A stretch of 7,453 nucleotides of DNA from Saliniramus sp050485405 (GTDB taxonomy: Bacteria; Pseudomonadota; Alphaproteobacteria; Rhizobiales; Beijerinckiaceae), in assembly GCA_050485405.1 (NCBI GenBank), contig JBJHBI010000108.1, forward strand, positions 1 through 7,453, read 5' to 3'. The notes beneath the pieces were generated by a model that saw only the letters and a list, made by a program, of their open reading frames with translations, ran no database searches and was not told the DNA's origin. Below are positions 6,895-7,453 of the stretch, piece after piece; the stretch's first letter is position 1, and every line of letters begins with the position of its first letter. The position numbers and the translations under genes were made by a program.

Positions 6895-7149
6895 TCACGC
6901 CCTGTCGCCACCCTCGTCGGCCGGCTCGAAGAGCTGCACGGGCTGGCCCGGCATGATGGTCGAAATCGCGTGTTTGTAGACGAGCTGGGAATGCCCGTCC
7001 CGCCGCAGCAAAACACAGAAATTGTCGAACCAAGTCACGACGCCTTGCAGTTTCACGCCGTTCACGAGGAAGATCGTCAGTGGAACCTTGTTCTTGCGGA
7101 CATGATTGAGAAACGTGTCCTGCAGATTTTGCGCGCGCTCGCCCGCCAT
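6895..7149 (-). CDS. hfq: RNA chaperone Hfq
   Basis: Hexameric Sm-like protein that binds small RNAs and mRNAs and promotes their pairing. The product is 84 residues. The Sm1 motif spans roughly 25-48 (IFLVNGVKLQGVVTWFDNF) and the Sm2 motif is LVYKHAISTI (56-65). Gln10 and the YKH triplet (58-60) correspond to the proximal-face U-binding residues Gln8 and Lys56-His57 of E. coli. The C-terminal tail is short and acidic (EPADEGGDRA), typical of alphaproteobacteria and much shorter than in E. coli. The ATG at 7149 is chosen because MAGERAQNLQD is the conserved N terminus and GAGG lies seven bases ahead; an in-frame GTG at 7224 would add 25 residues unlike Hfq. hflX follows after three bases. Confidence 0.97.
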   Translation of the reverse strand: MAGERAQNLQDTFLNHVRKNKVPLTIFLVNGVKLQGVVTWFDNFCVLLRRDGHSQLVYKHAISTIMPGQPVQLFEPADEGGDRA

Positions 7150-7156
7150 GAGTTTG

Positions 7157-7160
7157 CCTC
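7157..7160 (-). promoter_or_regulatory. Ribosome binding site of hfq
   Basis: On the minus strand GAGG lies seven bases before the ATG at 7149. It decides between this start and the in-frame GTG at 7224, and agrees with the conserved Hfq N terminus. Confidence 0.6.
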
Positions 7161-7221
7161 GCCATCCTGTCGCCGCCGGTCCTTGGTCGCCAGGATCCCA
7201 GTTATCGATCGACCATACGCG

Positions 7222-7268
7222 CATGGCCCTGAACCGGCATTGCCATTACATGGCGCAACCGGCCATTA
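7222..7268. repeat. Imperfect tandem duplication in the hfq leader
   Basis: Two adjacent units share the blocks CATGGC, AACCGG and CCATTA in the same order: 7222-7248 (27 bases) and 7249-7268 (20 bases), differing mainly by internal insertions. Each unit is itself framed by ATGGC and GCCAT, so each can form a small stem. The pair lies 73 to 119 bases ahead of the hfq start, in the 187-base gap after ntrX. It may be a protein-binding site or leader-RNA structure; no role can be assigned from sequence alone. Confidence 0.5.
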
Positions 7269-7336
7269 AGCAAGTGCCTATTGCGGCATAATCGCATTTT
7301 TCACATGCAATCGCGCTGATTTCACCGGCGCATTGC

Positions 7337-7453
7337 TCACGCATTCACACCGAGCGATTTCAGCTTTCGGTGCAATGCCGAGCGTTCCATGCCGATGAAC
7401 TCCGCCGTACGCGAAATATTTCCCGAAAATCGGGCGATTTGCGCCATCAGATA
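7337..7453 (-). CDS. ntrX: Nitrogen assimilation response regulator NtrX (C-terminal end only)
   Basis: The minus strand holds 38 codons and a TGA that run off the right edge of the window. The fragment reads through NISRTAEFIGMERSALHRKL, which is the Fis-type helix-turn-helix that ends NtrC-family regulators, and its wording is that of alphaproteobacterial NtrX. The receiver and AAA+ domains lie outside. NtrX pairs with the membrane sensor kinase NtrY and governs nitrogen metabolism, redox response and cell-envelope genes in alphaproteobacteria. ntrX directly ahead of hfq and hflX is a familiar order in this class, which supports the call. The 187-base gap to hfq leaves room for a separate hfq promoter, but I could not identify convincing -35/-10 boxes. 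Confidence 0.88.
   Translation of the reverse strand, partial: YLMAQIARFSGNISRTAEFIGMERSALHRKLKSLGVNA

Noticed and set aside
7280..7315. ATTGCAT/ATGCGAT stem after ntrX as a terminator or hfq promoter
   Set aside because: Seven pairs with a wobble and no T-tract on the minus strand; the TTGCAT and GATTAT hexamers are only about 11 bases apart, too close for a sigma-70 promoter.

Overview
The window looks like a GC-rich chromosomal segment from an alphaproteobacterium, most likely of the order Hyphomicrobiales (Rhizobiales). Three things support this: the gene order trpG-trpD-trpC-moaC-moeA, the order ntrX-hfq-hflX next to mazG, and the strong preference for G or C at third codon positions in every real gene. 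No tRNA, rRNA, insertion sequence, integrase, phage gene or CRISPR array is visible.

Left part (1-3814, plus strand): a tightly packed operon. It opens inside trpG (anthranilate synthase glutaminase subunit) and continues with trpD and trpC, giving three consecutive activities of tryptophan synthesis. moaC and moeA follow, covering an early and the last step of molybdenum cofactor (Moco) synthesis. Spacings are 18, 4, -4 (ATGA overlap) and 5 bases, so co-transcription is very likely.

Middle (3815-4668): the least ordinary part. A 331-base gene-free stretch holds a 16-bp-stem inverted repeat just after moeA, a 14-bp perfect palindrome and a smaller hairpin. A small minus-strand hypothetical gene follows at 4146-4565. 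In many Rhizobiales lexA lies directly after moeA; it is absent here.

Right part (4669-7453): mazG (nucleotide pyrophosphohydrolase) on the plus strand is convergent with a minus-strand group. Read in its own direction, that group is ntrX (last 38 codons only), a 187-base leader, hfq and hflX. hfq and hflX are 3 bases apart and probably co-transcribed. The hfq leader holds an imperfect tandem duplication whose copies can each fold into a hairpin.

Overall this is a conserved housekeeping region: amino-acid and cofactor synthesis, RNA chaperone, ribosome-rescue GTPase, nucleotide-pool cleaning and the nitrogen/redox response regulator. I see no convincing new multi-gene system. The points worth a second look are the missing lexA, the moeA-distal repeat cluster, the unrecognised small gene and the duplicated element before hfq.
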